NCBI GenBank assembly: GCA_020638695.1
Contig: JACKIB010000007.1
Location: forward strand, 124,001-188,000
DNA: 64,000 nucleotides
Reading direction: 5' to 3'
Origin: Planctomycetota bacterium
GTDB taxonomy: Bacteria > Planctomycetota > UBA1135 > UBA2386
Position 1 is the stretch's first letter, and the number at the start of each line of letters is the position of its first letter. Both the position numbers and the translations under genes were made by a program. Shown here piece after piece: positions 33,000-42,010 of this stretch. The notes under the pieces are model-generated. The model was not told where the DNA came from, did no database searches, and worked only from the letters and a program-made list of their open reading frames with translations.

Positions 33000-33719
33000 G
33001 TGACCTTGGTGCGCGTCATCACCTACAACCTGCACAAGGGGGTCCGCAGCCGCGGCCTTCGGGCCGTGGAAACCATCCTCCATGACGCCGTGCATGCGAT
33101 CGCCGAGCGTAACCCCGACGTGCTGCTCTGCCAGGAGGTGTACCACGGGATCGACGCCGACCTGCAGCAATGCCACTTCATCACCGGGGTCCTCGGTCAC
33201 CAGCACGTGTTCGGACCGAACGCGTTCTACCGCAGCGGTTGCCACGGCAACGCGACGTTCGCCCGCATGCCCGTGGCACGGCACCACAACCGTGACGTGA
33301 GCGAGTCCTTCTTCGAGCGGCGCGGCATTCTGCACGCCACGCTGCGCGACGGGGACGGCGAGATCGAGACGCTCAACACCCACTTCAGCCTGACCGGCCG
33401 CCAACGCCGCCGGCAGTGGTTCAAGCTGATCGAGGCGCTGCCGACCGACCCAAGCCGTCCGGTATTGGCGTGCGGCGACTTCAACGACTGGGCCGGATCG
33501 CTCGACCGGCAGGCACGTCGCACCGGGTTGCTGCACAACGCACTGTGGGACCTGCCACCGGGGGAACGGCGGAGCTTCCCCGCCCATCGGCCGCTGCTCG
33601 CGCTCGATCGCGTGTACTTCCGCGGCTTCCGGCTTACCTCGGTGGCCGTGCTGCGCGGCGACCCTTGGCGGCGGCTGTCCGACCACCTGCCGGTCGAAGT
33701 CGAGCTGGAGCTTCCCTGA
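33000..33719 (+). CDS. Endonuclease/exonuclease/phosphatase (EEP) superfamily hydrolase
   Basis: 239 residues from GTG 33000; GTG 33009 gives the more usual M-R-V-I-T-Y-N-L-H-K-G start. EEP landmarks: T-Y-N-L-H-K-G-V, Q-E-V (metal ligand Glu), N-T-H-F-S-L, G-D-F-N-D-W and the C-terminal S-D-H-L-P-V. Members cleave phosphodiesters of DNA, lipids or nucleotides. A short form with N-L-H-K-G often sits beside cardiolipin synthase (ClsB/YbhP type), and a cardiolipin synthase is encoded at 34539-35969, but on the opposite strand. No signal peptide is seen. Confidence 0.85.
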   Translation: MTLVRVITYNLHKGVRSRGLRAVETILHDAVHAIAERNPDVLLCQEVYHGIDADLQQCHFITGVLGHQHVFGPNAFYRSGCHGNATFARMPVARHHNRDVSESFFERRGILHATLRDGDGEIETLNTHFSLTGRQRRRQWFKLIEALPTDPSRPVLACGDFNDWAGSLDRQARRTGLLHNALWDLPPGERRSFPAHRPLLALDRVYFRGFRLTSVAVLRGDPWRRLSDHLPVEVELELP

Positions 33720-33745
33720 CTCGGGCGCGACCCGGGCCGCGCTCG

Positions 33746-34243
33746 TCAGCCGCGCTCCGCCACGTGCCGCACCACGTCCAACGCGGTCACGATCCCGCGC
33801 AGTTGGTTGCGCTCGACCACCAGAACGCGATGGATCGACTCGGCGATCATCACGCCACACATCTCCTTGAGGGTGGTGGTCGGCCTCACCGAAACCACCC
33901 GCGGCGTCATCCAGTCGCCGACCCGATCGCTGCCCAGCGCTTCGTCGCTGAACTCGTCCTTGTCCGCGAAGTCCTCGTCGTCCTCACCTTCGCTGTCCGT
34001 GTCCGCGAAGTACGAGTCGCCGCGCCGCGCCTCGATCCGGTTCCCGCGCACGTGTCCCGTCCGGGCGATGTCCGCCGACGTCAACACGCCGACCAGCTTG
34101 CCCGCCTGGTCGAGCACCGGGGCACCTTGGATGTGGAACTCCTCGAAGGTCTGCACCGCTTCCTCGATCGACGCGTCGACCTGGAGGGTGATCACTTCGG
34201 TGTGCATCAGGTCGGCGGCCGTGGTCGCCTGTTCGGTGGTCAT
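33746..34243 (-). CDS. Paired CBS-domain protein with acidic insert
   Basis: 165 residues from ATG 34243 (ATG 34264 is possible). Two CBS motifs: ~9-60 (D-L-M-H-T-E-V-I-T-L; G-V-L-T-S-A-D-I-A) and ~108-163 (W-M-T-P-R-V-V-S-V; G-I-V-T-A-L-D-V-V). Between them is a ~25-residue very acidic loop (D-T-D-S-E-G-E-D-D-E-D-F-A-D). CBS pairs bind adenine nucleotides and act as energy sensors; free-standing ones often act in trans. The stop is 26 bases from the convergent EEP gene. Confidence 0.88.
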   Translation of the reverse strand: MTTEQATTAADLMHTEVITLQVDASIEEAVQTFEEFHIQGAPVLDQAGKLVGVLTSADIARTGHVRGNRIEARRGDSYFADTDSEGEDDEDFADKDEFSDEALGSDRVGDWMTPRVVSVRPTTTLKEMCGVMIAESIHRVLVVERNQLRGIVTALDVVRHVAERG

Positions 34244-34466
34244 GCTGGATCGCTCCGTGGGCATTGGGTCAGCAGGGTATTGCAGCACGCCGGATCCCTC
34301 GCCGGGCTGGGCCGAGGTGCGTAGCGCGGCTGGGTTCTTGAGCTGGAGGGGCCGCGGATCGTGCCAGCACGCGAGGACTCTCCGGTACCTTCCAAGGCAC
34401 CTGGGCAGCTGATTCCCCAGCGAGCAGCGGCACCGGAAGCTCTGACAAGCAAGCGGCCGACGCCTC

Positions 34467-34526
34467 ATGGCGGCGCGCAGCGCCGCGCTCACCCAAGCCC
34501 TTGGGTGCGGCCTTGGCCGCGATAGG
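34467..34526. repeat. Palindrome-rich dispersed repeat, copy A
   Basis: About 60 bases, closely matching 54633-54692 in the same orientation (roughly 8 mismatches by eye, no gaps). It contains three successive inverted repeats: AGCGC-C-GCGCT, CCCAAG-CC-CTTGGG and GCGGCC-TT-GGCCGC. It lies just beyond the 3' end of the cardiolipin synthase gene. It may be a REP-like element or a paired terminator. Confidence 0.75.
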
Positions 34527-34538
34527 GCGGACCTGCCG

Positions 34539-35969
34539 TCACATCAGTGGCGCCAGCAGGCGGGCCGGCTGGATCAGCACCCGCTGCAGCCAGGGGCGAC
34601 CGCGCAACCACGCCGCGTCGAGCCGCGTGGAGTCCAGCAGGAGCCGTTCGATCGCCGCCGTCACCGCGGCGGCCTCGACCGCGCCGTCGAACAACGTCAT
34701 CTGTTCGAAGTTCAGGAACATGCTGCGGTTGTCCAGGTTCGCCGTACCCACCATCGCCCACTCGCCATCGACCGCCACCGCCTTCGCGTGCATCACCCCA
34801 GGGCGGTAGCCGAACACCTTCACGCCTGCTTCCTCGAGCTCGCGCACGTAGTAGAGCGTGCACAGGAATGCCAGCTGGTGGTCGGGCGGCGGGTGTTGTG
34901 TCACCACGATCACCTCGATGCCCGATCGCGCTGCCAACTCGAGAACGTCGCGCAATCCCTGGTCTGGAACCACGTACGGGGTGGCAATCAGAATGCGCCG
35001 GCGGGCACGCACGAACGCACCGAGGAACGCCTGCCGCACCGGGTTCGGGCGCTCGTCCGGCCCTCCCGCGATGACCTGCGCGGCTGCCTCACCCACCCCT
35101 TCGGACGGGGCGAAGTAGTCCGTACCCTCGAGGAACTCGCCGGTGCAGAAATCCCAGTCCTCGACGAAGATCCACTGCAGATCCCAAACCGACGGACCGG
35201 CCAGACGCATGTGCATGTCGGCCCAGTCGCGATCGCGGGTCTTGCCGCGGCCGAGGTACTCGCTGCCCACGTTCAGGCCACCGAAGAATCCCACCGCACC
35301 GTCGCACACCACGATCTTGCGGTGGTTGCGGAGATTCGGACTGGCCAGGCGCGGCAGGAACGCCACCGCGTGTCCCCCGGCCCGCGCCAACTCGCGACGC
35401 AGCCGATAGCCGAGCAGCGCCCCGATTCCGTCGAGGATCAGCCGCACCTGGACCCCGGCGCGCGCCTTCTCGCACAGAAGCCCGATCATCCGTCGCCCCA
35501 GCGAGTCGTCGCGGAAGATGTAGGACTCGATGTGCACGTGGTGGCGGGCGGCGCAGATCGCCGCCTCGATGGCAGCGAACGCCAGCTTGCCGTCGGTGTA
35601 CAGCTCGGCGTGGTTGCCGACGCGCCGCGGCCCCTGCCCGAGCTCCTCGAGCATGCGGCCGAGCGACCCCCACCGGGACTCCTCGGGCGCACGCGAGACG
35701 TCGCGGCCGTGCTCGGCGAGCACCCGCTCGACCGACTTCTCTTGTTCGAACAATGACCGGTGCCGCACCTTGCGTGCCAGCCGAGGGCTGATCTGCCGCG
35801 TGCCGATCAACAAGAACGAGACCGGTCCCAGGACCGGCAGGAACACGATCGCCAGCGACCACCCCAGCGCTTGGGCCGGCTCACGCTTGCGCAGCAGCGC
35901 GCCGAGCAGGCACAGCAGCACCAGCAGCGAGTAGGCCCACCCGGAGAGCGTCCAAAGCCACTGCCCCAC
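34539..35969 (-). CDS. cls: Cardiolipin synthase (phospholipase D family)
   Basis: 476 residues from GTG 35969. Two N-terminal helices (~7-27 and ~37-57) give the bacterial Cls topology. Two HKD motifs: H-R-K-I-V-V-C-D (~215) with G-G-x-N, and H-A-K-A-V-A-V-D (~400) with G-T-A-N-L-D. It transfers a phosphatidyl group to make cardiolipin in the inner membrane. The dispersed repeat lies 12 bases after its stop. Confidence 0.94.
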   Translation of the reverse strand: MGQWLWTLSGWAYSLLVLLCLLGALLRKREPAQALGWSLAIVFLPVLGPVSFLLIGTRQISPRLARKVRHRSLFEQEKSVERVLAEHGRDVSRAPEESRWGSLGRMLEELGQGPRRVGNHAELYTDGKLAFAAIEAAICAARHHVHIESYIFRDDSLGRRMIGLLCEKARAGVQVRLILDGIGALLGYRLRRELARAGGHAVAFLPRLASPNLRNHRKIVVCDGAVGFFGGLNVGSEYLGRGKTRDRDWADMHMRLAGPSVWDLQWIFVEDWDFCTGEFLEGTDYFAPSEGVGEAAAQVIAGGPDERPNPVRQAFLGAFVRARRRILIATPYVVPDQGLRDVLELAARSGIEVIVVTQHPPPDHQLAFLCTLYYVRELEEAGVKVFGYRPGVMHAKAVAVDGEWAMVGTANLDNRSMFLNFEQMTLFDGAVEAAAVTAAIERLLLDSTRLDAAWLRGRPWLQRVLIQPARLLAPLM

Positions 35970-36313
35970 GGCTAGGATTCTGCGCCACGGCAGGGCGAGT
36001 CAGGAGGCTCGAGAATCTCGGCGCGGGTCGCCGCCCGGAGACACGGGCGAACAGGTGGATTCGGCGGAGCTTTCGGGGGATGACGGGTGCGGGAGGGGGT
36101 GGACCTCATGGATTGTCATCCCGTGGCGCAGACTCCTGGCCCGAACCACGCATGACCGAGCTGCTGCGATCGCGCAAGGTCGCTGCTGGCTTCGTCGAAC
36201 GTCGGAACCTCCTCCTGGACGGGGGAGCACCCCGCCTCCCGGCAGAACCTGCCGTTCTTCTCGCCCCCGACAACCTTGCACGATCTCGCGACGCTGCTCA
36301 TGAATGGTCCGGG
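35970..36313. other. Intergenic region, no gene supported
   Basis: 344 bases between the cardiolipin synthase start and the 3' end of the two-domain USP gene, both on the minus strand. Short frames exist in all phases, but none has a start with a ribosome-binding site or a recognisable product. It should hold the cls promoter. Confidence 0.4.
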
Positions 36314-37261
36314 CTAGGGAGCGACGACCACCGGATCGCTTGGACGCAGGGTCAGCAACGAGCAGTGCAGCTCCGGCAGGACGCGCTCCGCCGTGTTGCC
36401 GAACCAGAACCGCTGCAAGCCGCCACGACCGACCAGCCCCATGACCACCAGCTCGGCGCCGAGGGTCTGCGCCCGCTGATAGATCACCTCGGCGGGCGAT
36501 CCGGTGGCGACCACCAACTGCGGACGTGCCACACCCAGCTCCGCGACCAGTGCGTCGATCTGCTGTTGCAGCTGTGCTTCCGCGGCCTGCTTCTCCTCGG
36601 CATGCTCGCGCTCGATCGCAGCGCGCGCCAGACCGGCGCGGTGCCACCGTCCCTCGAACCAATTCACGACCGCGTGGCAGACCTCGACCTGGCGGCTACC
36701 GTTGATGTGCGCCTGGATGAGTCCTTGGCGGATGATCTGGGTGCCGAACTCCGAGCCATCGCTGGCGATCAGCACGCGGTCGAACCGTCGCCGCGGCTGG
36801 TGTTGTGCGATCATCACCGGGCAGCGGCAGGTCATCATCACGCGACTCGCGGTGCTGCCGAACAGTGCCCGCCGCAGTCCGCGCTGCTGCCGCGTTCCGA
36901 CCACCACCAGATCGAACGATTCGGTCGCGACCAGTTCCGCCATCGCCTCCGAAGGGACGCCGAACAGGCTCCTGGCCTCGGCGGTGATCCGCCGCCGCTC
37001 GGCTCGCTTCACCAGGTTCAGCAGCGCCTGACGCACCGCGGCGAGGATGGTGCCGGCGCTGTCGCCAGCATCCTCGATGTGGGCGCGCATCCGGGCGGAG
37101 GCCGGGAACACGTGCACGAAGGTCAGCTTCGCGCCGCTCGCTTCTGCCTCGAGCAGGCCGCGGGCCACGGCCTCTTCCGCATCCGTGGTGAGCAACTCCT
37201 CTTCCTGCTCGCCGATCTCGCGGAAGTCGACACCGACGAGGACTTGCTGGTACATTCGCAT
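36314..37261 (-). CDS. Tandem-domain universal stress protein
   Basis: 315 residues from ATG 37261, with GGAGG 9 bases upstream. Two USP domains: ~5-160 with G-T-R-Q-Q-R-G-L...G-S-T, and ~165-310 with V-L-I-A-S-D-G-S and a degenerate nucleotide site (G-L-V-G-R-G-G...G-N-T). A ~20-residue Glu/Ala/Gln coiled coil lies inside the second domain. It is divergent from two more USP genes at 37616 and 38090. Confidence 0.9.
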   Translation of the reverse strand: MRMYQQVLVGVDFREIGEQEEELLTTDAEEAVARGLLEAEASGAKLTFVHVFPASARMRAHIEDAGDSAGTILAAVRQALLNLVKRAERRRITAEARSLFGVPSEAMAELVATESFDLVVVGTRQQRGLRRALFGSTASRVMMTCRCPVMIAQHQPRRRFDRVLIASDGSEFGTQIIRQGLIQAHINGSRQVEVCHAVVNWFEGRWHRAGLARAAIEREHAEEKQAAEAQLQQQIDALVAELGVARPQLVVATGSPAEVIYQRAQTLGAELVVMGLVGRGGLQRFWFGNTAERVLPELHCSLLTLRPSDPVVVAP

Positions 37262-37615
37262 GTGGAGTGACCTCCGTGGGCCGGCAGCCAACTCTAGTGG
37301 CTTGCCGCCGAAGTTCTCTGCATAAGTAGCGAGCCAAGCAGCTCCCCGCGAGGGGGCTGCAACGGGGCGGCGCGGCACGGCGCAGACCCCGGGGGGTGCA
37401 AGGAACGCAGCCGAACCAGCGGAGGCGCGCGGGTGGCGGTGTCGCGGAATGCGGCCGTGCCGGACCCAGCGGGCGCACGCGACACGGACTCCCGGGCGAG
37501 CGGCGGGAATCGGGTCCGGGCCGAAGTGCGGCACTCCCGTGGGCCCGAGTGCGGAGCACGAATCGCACGCCGGCCGCGGCTGAAACACGCCGCGGCGACG
37601 AATCGTTCTCCGGAC
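37262..37615. promoter_or_regulatory. Divergent promoter region between USP genes, with a hairpin
   Basis: 354 bases. A near-perfect hairpin lies at 37338-37360 (stem GCAGCTCCCC / GGGGGCTGC, loop GCGA). No coding frame is convincing. I looked for an FNR/CRP-like TTGAT-N4-ATCAA site and found none. Confidence 0.5.
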
Positions 37616-38062
37616 ATGAAGCGCATCCTGCTCACGACCGACTTCTCGCCGCAATCGCGGCACGCGTTCCCCGAGGCAACGGGCCTGGCGAAGGCACTCG
37701 GCGCAGGCATCACCCTGTTGCACGTGGTGGTCGATCTGCGCACCGCCCCGCAGGGCGCGCCGTTCGCTCCACCGCTCTCGTCGCCGGGTCTGGCCGACGA
37801 GATCGCCGAGGCACGGGAGGCGATCGCGAAGCTCACCACTGAGTTTCCGGGAGTCGACGTGCGCACCGAGGTGGTCAGCTCCGAGAACGTGGTGCGGGCG
37901 ATCGCCCAGTTCGCCAGCGAGCCGCAGAACGAGATCTCGATGCTGGCGATGTCGACCCATGGCCGATCGGGTTGGCGCCACTGGATCCTCGGGAGCGTCG
38001 CCGAGGAGGTGCTGCGCGTGTCGCCGGTCCCGGTCGTGGTGTTCCCCCGCGCAGCCAGCTGA
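37616..38062 (+). CDS. Universal stress protein (single domain)
   Basis: 148 residues from ATG 37616. It begins R-I-L-L-T-T-D-F-S, has L-L-H-V-V in the core, and the C-terminal ATP signature H-G-R-S-G-W-R-H-W-I-L-G-S-V-A-E. It is followed after 27 bases by another USP gene. Confidence 0.92.
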   Translation: MKRILLTTDFSPQSRHAFPEATGLAKALGAGITLLHVVVDLRTAPQGAPFAPPLSSPGLADEIAEAREAIAKLTTEFPGVDVRTEVVSSENVVRAIAQFASEPQNEISMLAMSTHGRSGWRHWILGSVAEEVLRVSPVPVVVFPRAAS

Positions 38063-38089
38063 CCACCCTTTGCCCACGGAGGCTCGCCC

Positions 38090-38962
38090 ATGGAACCCTA
38101 TGAGAAGATCCTGGTGCCGGTGCACTTCAGCTCCGACGAATCACCCGGCACGATCACTCGCGACTCCCAAGACGCGCTCGAGCAGGCCAGGGTGCTGGCT
38201 GGCGAGCTCGGCGGCCAACTCACCCTGGCCCACGTGTTTGCCGGCCTCGACCACGTGGGCGACAGCTCGGATGACGGCGACCTGCCCGCCATCGAGCAGG
38301 CGCTCGACGCATGGATCGCCGCGGCCGCCGAACAGGCGGTGCGGGCCGATCGCGAGCTCCTGTTCGGTGCCCCAGCCGACGAGATCGTGCGCTGTGCCGA
38401 GACCGAGGGTTTCGATCTCGTTCTCATGGGCACCCGCCGGAAGCGTGGCCGCGGCGGATCGCTGGTCGGCAGCACTGCTGCCCGGGTCATCCTGCAGAGC
38501 ACCGTGCCCGTGTGGGTGGCCAAGCACCACGGGATCCAGCACCGGAAGGTGGTGGTCGGCACCGACCTCGGTGACGGCTGCGATCCGGTGATCGCCCACG
38601 CCCTGCACCTGGCGCACTGGCGCGGTGCGGAGCTGCACGTGGTGCACGCGTGCGACCACGCGTTGGCCTCCGGCCCGGATTCCGTACCCGCGCTGGAGCA
38701 GGAGCTGCGTGAGCGGCGGATCCGTCTCGAAGCGCAGATGGCACGGGTGCTCGAGGCCGAGCGGAGTTCACCGCGCTACGTCGCACACGTCGCGTTCGGC
38801 TCTCCGGAGTCGATCTTGTGGACCGTCGCCCGCACGGTCGCGGCGGATGTCGCGGTGGTCGGCTTCACCGGACGGACCGCGACCGAACGGCTGTGTCGCG
38901 GGAACACCGCGGAACAGGTGCTCAGCGAACTGCCTTGCTCGCTGCTGACCGTGCGGCCCTGA
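38090..38962 (+). CDS. Tandem-domain universal stress protein
   Basis: 290 residues from ATG 38090, with GGAGG about 10 bases upstream. Domain 1 (~5-145) has I-L-V-P-V-H-F-S and G-T-R-R-K-R-G-R-G...G-S-T. Domain 2 (~150-290) has V-V-V-G-T-D-L-G and a weaker nucleotide loop ending G-N-T-A-E-Q-V. It shares the two-domain layout and C-terminal E-L-x-C-S-L-L-T-x-R-P with the divergent protein at 36314, so the two are probably paralogues. Confidence 0.9.
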   Translation: MEPYEKILVPVHFSSDESPGTITRDSQDALEQARVLAGELGGQLTLAHVFAGLDHVGDSSDDGDLPAIEQALDAWIAAAAEQAVRADRELLFGAPADEIVRCAETEGFDLVLMGTRRKRGRGGSLVGSTAARVILQSTVPVWVAKHHGIQHRKVVVGTDLGDGCDPVIAHALHLAHWRGAELHVVHACDHALASGPDSVPALEQELRERRIRLEAQMARVLEAERSSPRYVAHVAFGSPESILWTVARTVAADVAVVGFTGRTATERLCRGNTAEQVLSELPCSLLTVRP

Positions 38963-39086
38963 GCCACGCGCAGGCTGCCCCCGCGACGAGCCGGGTGCGG
39001 AGCGCCCGGGCGACACCCAGGGCCAGGCGGGGTGACCCCCACGATCCCACCGGAGTCGACGGCTCCTGCGCCCGCCTGGGCGCCAG

Positions 39087-39452
39087 TCAGAGTCGCTCGA
39101 GATCCTCGGGCTCGATGGTGCGGTCGGTCCGAGTGTCGCCGGTGTTTCGGGTGGTGAGTGGCTCGAACATGACCACCTCGGCGATGCCGTGTGCGACCGG
39201 GCGGTGCTCGACCCCGCGCGGCACGACGAACAGTTCACCGGCGGCGAGTTCGACCACCCGGTCGCGCAGCTCGATGTCCACCCGACCGCTCACCACCCAG
39301 AACAGCTCGTCCTCGGCGGGGTGACGGTGCCAGGTGTAGGGGCCCTCGAACTTCGCGACCTTGACGGCTTGGCCGTTGAGCTCCGCGACCACTCTGGGCA
39401 CCCACGTGTCGTGGAACGAGTCGAACTTGCCGCGCAGATTGATCTTGTTCAT
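39087..39452 (-). CDS. Small cupin-domain protein
   Basis: 121 residues, a single cupin barrel. Metal-ligand motif 1 is H-R-H-P-A-E-D-E-L-F-W-V-V-S-G; motif 2 is P-R-G-V-E-H-R-P-V. This matches short mannose-6-phosphate-isomerase-like cupins of unknown substrate. The stop is 124 bases from the convergent USP gene. It lies 25 bases downstream of nothing on its own strand and may be transcribed alone. Confidence 0.85.
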   Translation of the reverse strand: MNKINLRGKFDSFHDTWVPRVVAELNGQAVKVAKFEGPYTWHRHPAEDELFWVVSGRVDIELRDRVVELAAGELFVVPRGVEHRPVAHGIAEVVMFEPLTTRNTGDTRTDRTIEPEDLERL

Positions 39453-39476
39453 TCGGGGACACCGATGCGGGGCGAC

Positions 39477-41495
39477 TCAGCTGCCGAGCACGATCTCCGC
39501 ACCTTGGGTAGCTGCACCGCCGCCGATCACCCCGAGGTTAGTCGAGGCGCTGTCCTGGTTGAACCACTGCGAGTAGACCCGCGCGCCCGCCAGCGCCGGA
39601 TCCAGCGGGATCGCCAATCCCGCGGCCGCGCTGCCGAGGGCATCGGTCGTGCCCTGCGTGGAGAACACCACCGCCGTCGGGTCCACCAGCACGGCACAAC
39701 CCTGCAGCGGCTGGTTCACGGCCCGCAGCGACACGAACAGCAGCGCCAGCGTCGCCGGGCGCGCACCGTGCACGCTCAGCGCGAAGCTCTGGTTGCCGAG
39801 GGTCGGCAGCGAGTTGCTGCGCTGATCGAGCAACCCGACGCTGCCGGCACAGGCGCTGCCATAGCTCTGGAAGGTCGCCCGAGCGGTGGTGATCTGCGCA
39901 CATGCGGAGAACTCCGACGTCGAGCCGTCGAGTTCCGCCGTGGCGGTCGCGGTGGCAACCCAGCCGACCGGCGCTGTACTGGGCACGCGCATGTCGAAAC
40001 TCGCGTTCCCGGACGCGTCGGTGGTCAGGCGCTGCACGCCCAGAGCCTGCCGACCTTCACCGAAGCCGGACGTGCTGCACGAAGGCGAGGCGAACACCTC
40101 GACGACGAAGGACTGCGACGCGGCCGAGTTCAGGGTGCCGCGGACCCGCAGAGACGAACCCTCGACCGCCGCGCTGGTGATCACCGGGTAGTTCTGCACG
40201 CCGTTGCCGCCGGCATCCCCATCGCCCGCATCGTTCGGGGTCACCCCGATGTTCGGCGCTGACGTCGGGATCAGGTCGATGCCGATTCCGCCGTTGCCGT
40301 AGATCGAGTTGCCCTGCAACCGCACTCCGGACGACCGGTAGCCGACCGTCACCCCGTTCAGGCGGTGGCCGGCGATCACGTTGCCTTCGCCGGCACCGGG
40401 GCCACCGATTCGGATGTCGCGGATCGCCGTGCGACTGGCGTAGCCGACATCGATCCCCCACACGCTACCGAGCGACGGCGCACCCTGCGCATCGAGTCCG
40501 ATGGTGTTGCCGAGCAGACTCACGCCGTTCGCGCTACCGGTGAAGTAGACCGCCCAGCCGAACACCAACCCGGCGTAGTGCGGCGCCTGCCCGCGACCGA
40601 GGATGCCGGCGATGAGGTTGTCGCGCACGACGACCGCTTGGTTGTCGCCCTCGAAGCCGATGCCGATCGTGGACGCCTGGTTGCCACTCGACATGCCGTC
40701 CCGCGTCGTGCCGATCCAGTTGTTCTGGATCAGTGTCCCCGAGGTGGCGAACAACTGCACCACCGTGCCGGAGGGCATCCCTTCGCTGCTGTAGGTGCCG
40801 TAGCCGATCAGGTAGTTGCGCTCGGCGAGCGTCGGTCCACCGACTCGGTTGTTGCGCACCAACGCAGTTGAACCACCGCCGAGCACCCGCACCCGACTCG
40901 CGACGTTGCCGATGATCACGTTGTCGTCCGAGCGGTCGATCTTGATCGTGCCGCACTCATTGTCGCGGATCAGGCAGGCACGACCGCCGAACACGCTGAC
41001 GTTCATCCCCCCGGTGTTGCGATACACGCTGCAGTTCGAGCCCGTGATCGTGAACGAGCTGCCGTCGACCCCGGTGAGCACGCAGCCGTTGGCGTTGAGG
41101 TACACCTCGTTGCGGTAGAACAGCACCTCGGCGCCGTTCGGGTTGGTGTCGCCGGTGAACGCGGTCTGGGTGGTGCCGTCGATCGTCACCTGGTCGAACG
41201 CGCGGAAGTAGAAGCCGACCGACGAGGTGATCACGGCCCGCCCGGGGAACACCGACTGCAGGATCCACTCGCTTCGCGGAATGGCAAAACCGATCGTCTG
41301 CGGCCCGGGCGTGTTGTTCGCCGCGATCATGGCCTCGGAGAACGACACCTTGCCGTCCGGGCCCGGCAAGCTCGATACGGTTCCGGTGTTCGGATCGATG
41401 TCGATGACGTCGGCGGACGTGTTCACGGTGATGGTCTGCGCGGCGAGCGTCGAGCCACACAGGACGAGCAGGAACAGGCTTGAGCGGAGTCTCAT
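39477..41495 (-). CDS. Secreted right-handed beta-helix protein with planctomycete-type C-terminal domain
   Basis: 672 residues from ATG 41495, which starts a clear signal peptide (M-R-L-R-S-S-L-F-L-L-V-L-C-G-S-T-L-A-A). Residues ~20-75 (V-N-T-S-A-D-V-I-D; F-S-E-A-M-I-A-A-N-N) resemble the CSLREAI capping motif of secreted beta-helix proteins. Residues ~110-430 have the N-rich periodicity of parallel beta-helix repeats (I-x-x-N-x-I/V; V-R-D-N, I-Q-N-N, L-L-G-N). A beta-sandwich (~430-540) follows, then the C-terminal module beginning Y-G-S-A-C-A-G-S-V-G, the same kind as in the protein at 20239. Probably a cell-surface or secreted carbohydrate-binding or adhesive protein; no catalytic residues are apparent. 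Confidence 0.75.
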   Translation of the reverse strand: MRLRSSLFLLVLCGSTLAAQTITVNTSADVIDIDPNTGTVSSLPGPDGKVSFSEAMIAANNTPGPQTIGFAIPRSEWILQSVFPGRAVITSSVGFYFRAFDQVTIDGTTQTAFTGDTNPNGAEVLFYRNEVYLNANGCVLTGVDGSSFTITGSNCSVYRNTGGMNVSVFGGRACLIRDNECGTIKIDRSDDNVIIGNVASRVRVLGGGSTALVRNNRVGGPTLAERNYLIGYGTYSSEGMPSGTVVQLFATSGTLIQNNWIGTTRDGMSSGNQASTIGIGFEGDNQAVVVRDNLIAGILGRGQAPHYAGLVFGWAVYFTGSANGVSLLGNTIGLDAQGAPSLGSVWGIDVGYASRTAIRDIRIGGPGAGEGNVIAGHRLNGVTVGYRSSGVRLQGNSIYGNGGIGIDLIPTSAPNIGVTPNDAGDGDAGGNGVQNYPVITSAAVEGSSLRVRGTLNSAASQSFVVEVFASPSCSTSGFGEGRQALGVQRLTTDASGNASFDMRVPSTAPVGWVATATATAELDGSTSEFSACAQITTARATFQSYGSACAGSVGLLDQRSNSLPTLGNQSFALSVHGARPATLALLFVSLRAVNQPLQGCAVLVDPTAVVFSTQGTTDALGSAAAGLAIPLDPALAGARVYSQWFNQDSASTNLGVIGGGAATQGAEIVLGS

Positions 41496-42010
41496 GATGC
41501 GGAATTGGTGGAGGGAGATACGTAGACGCAACGCGGCGGCAACCGCGGCTGTTTCTGCTTCTTCCGAGCAAACACCGATCCCGCTCGACGCAGTGCGACC
41601 TCGGCCTGCTGCGCGTCAGCATCTCACACACGGGTGTCCGCGAAAGCGACGCAACACTCGCTTCTGGACCCGATCAACACAAGCTCACGCGCGCGGGACA
41701 GAGTCGCCGCCGAGTCCATCGGTCCGTGCACCGATGACCTGACCCGGCAGCCGCAGTCACCGCTCGCCCGCACCGCTCACCCGCATTGTCGCCAGTTCGA
41801 GTTCGGTCTTCGCCGGTAGGGGCAGCGACTGACCCCGGAGGCCGAGCGCGTCTCCGCGGAGGGCCGCGCAAGCGTGCGTGGACGCTGGACGGACGAGCTC
41901 ACGCGATCGCGGGCATCCCACAGGCGATTGGTGCTGGCTTGGCCCGTGTCGCGGGCACAATCGAGCACTCGGGAGCGCTACGATGCGGTCGCAACGACCT
42001 CCGACACCCG
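41496..42010. other. Long intergenic region, no gene supported
   Basis: 515 bases between divergent genes. It has a slightly AT-richer start near 41500-41560 that may hold the beta-helix gene promoter. A GTTCGAG at ~41793 resembles a tRNA T-loop, but the flanking stems do not pair. No convincing RNA or protein gene was found. Confidence 0.4.

Noticed and set aside
41780..41850. tRNA-like T-loop (GTTCGAG)
   Set aside because: Bases on either side do not form the 5-bp T stem or an acceptor stem on either strand.
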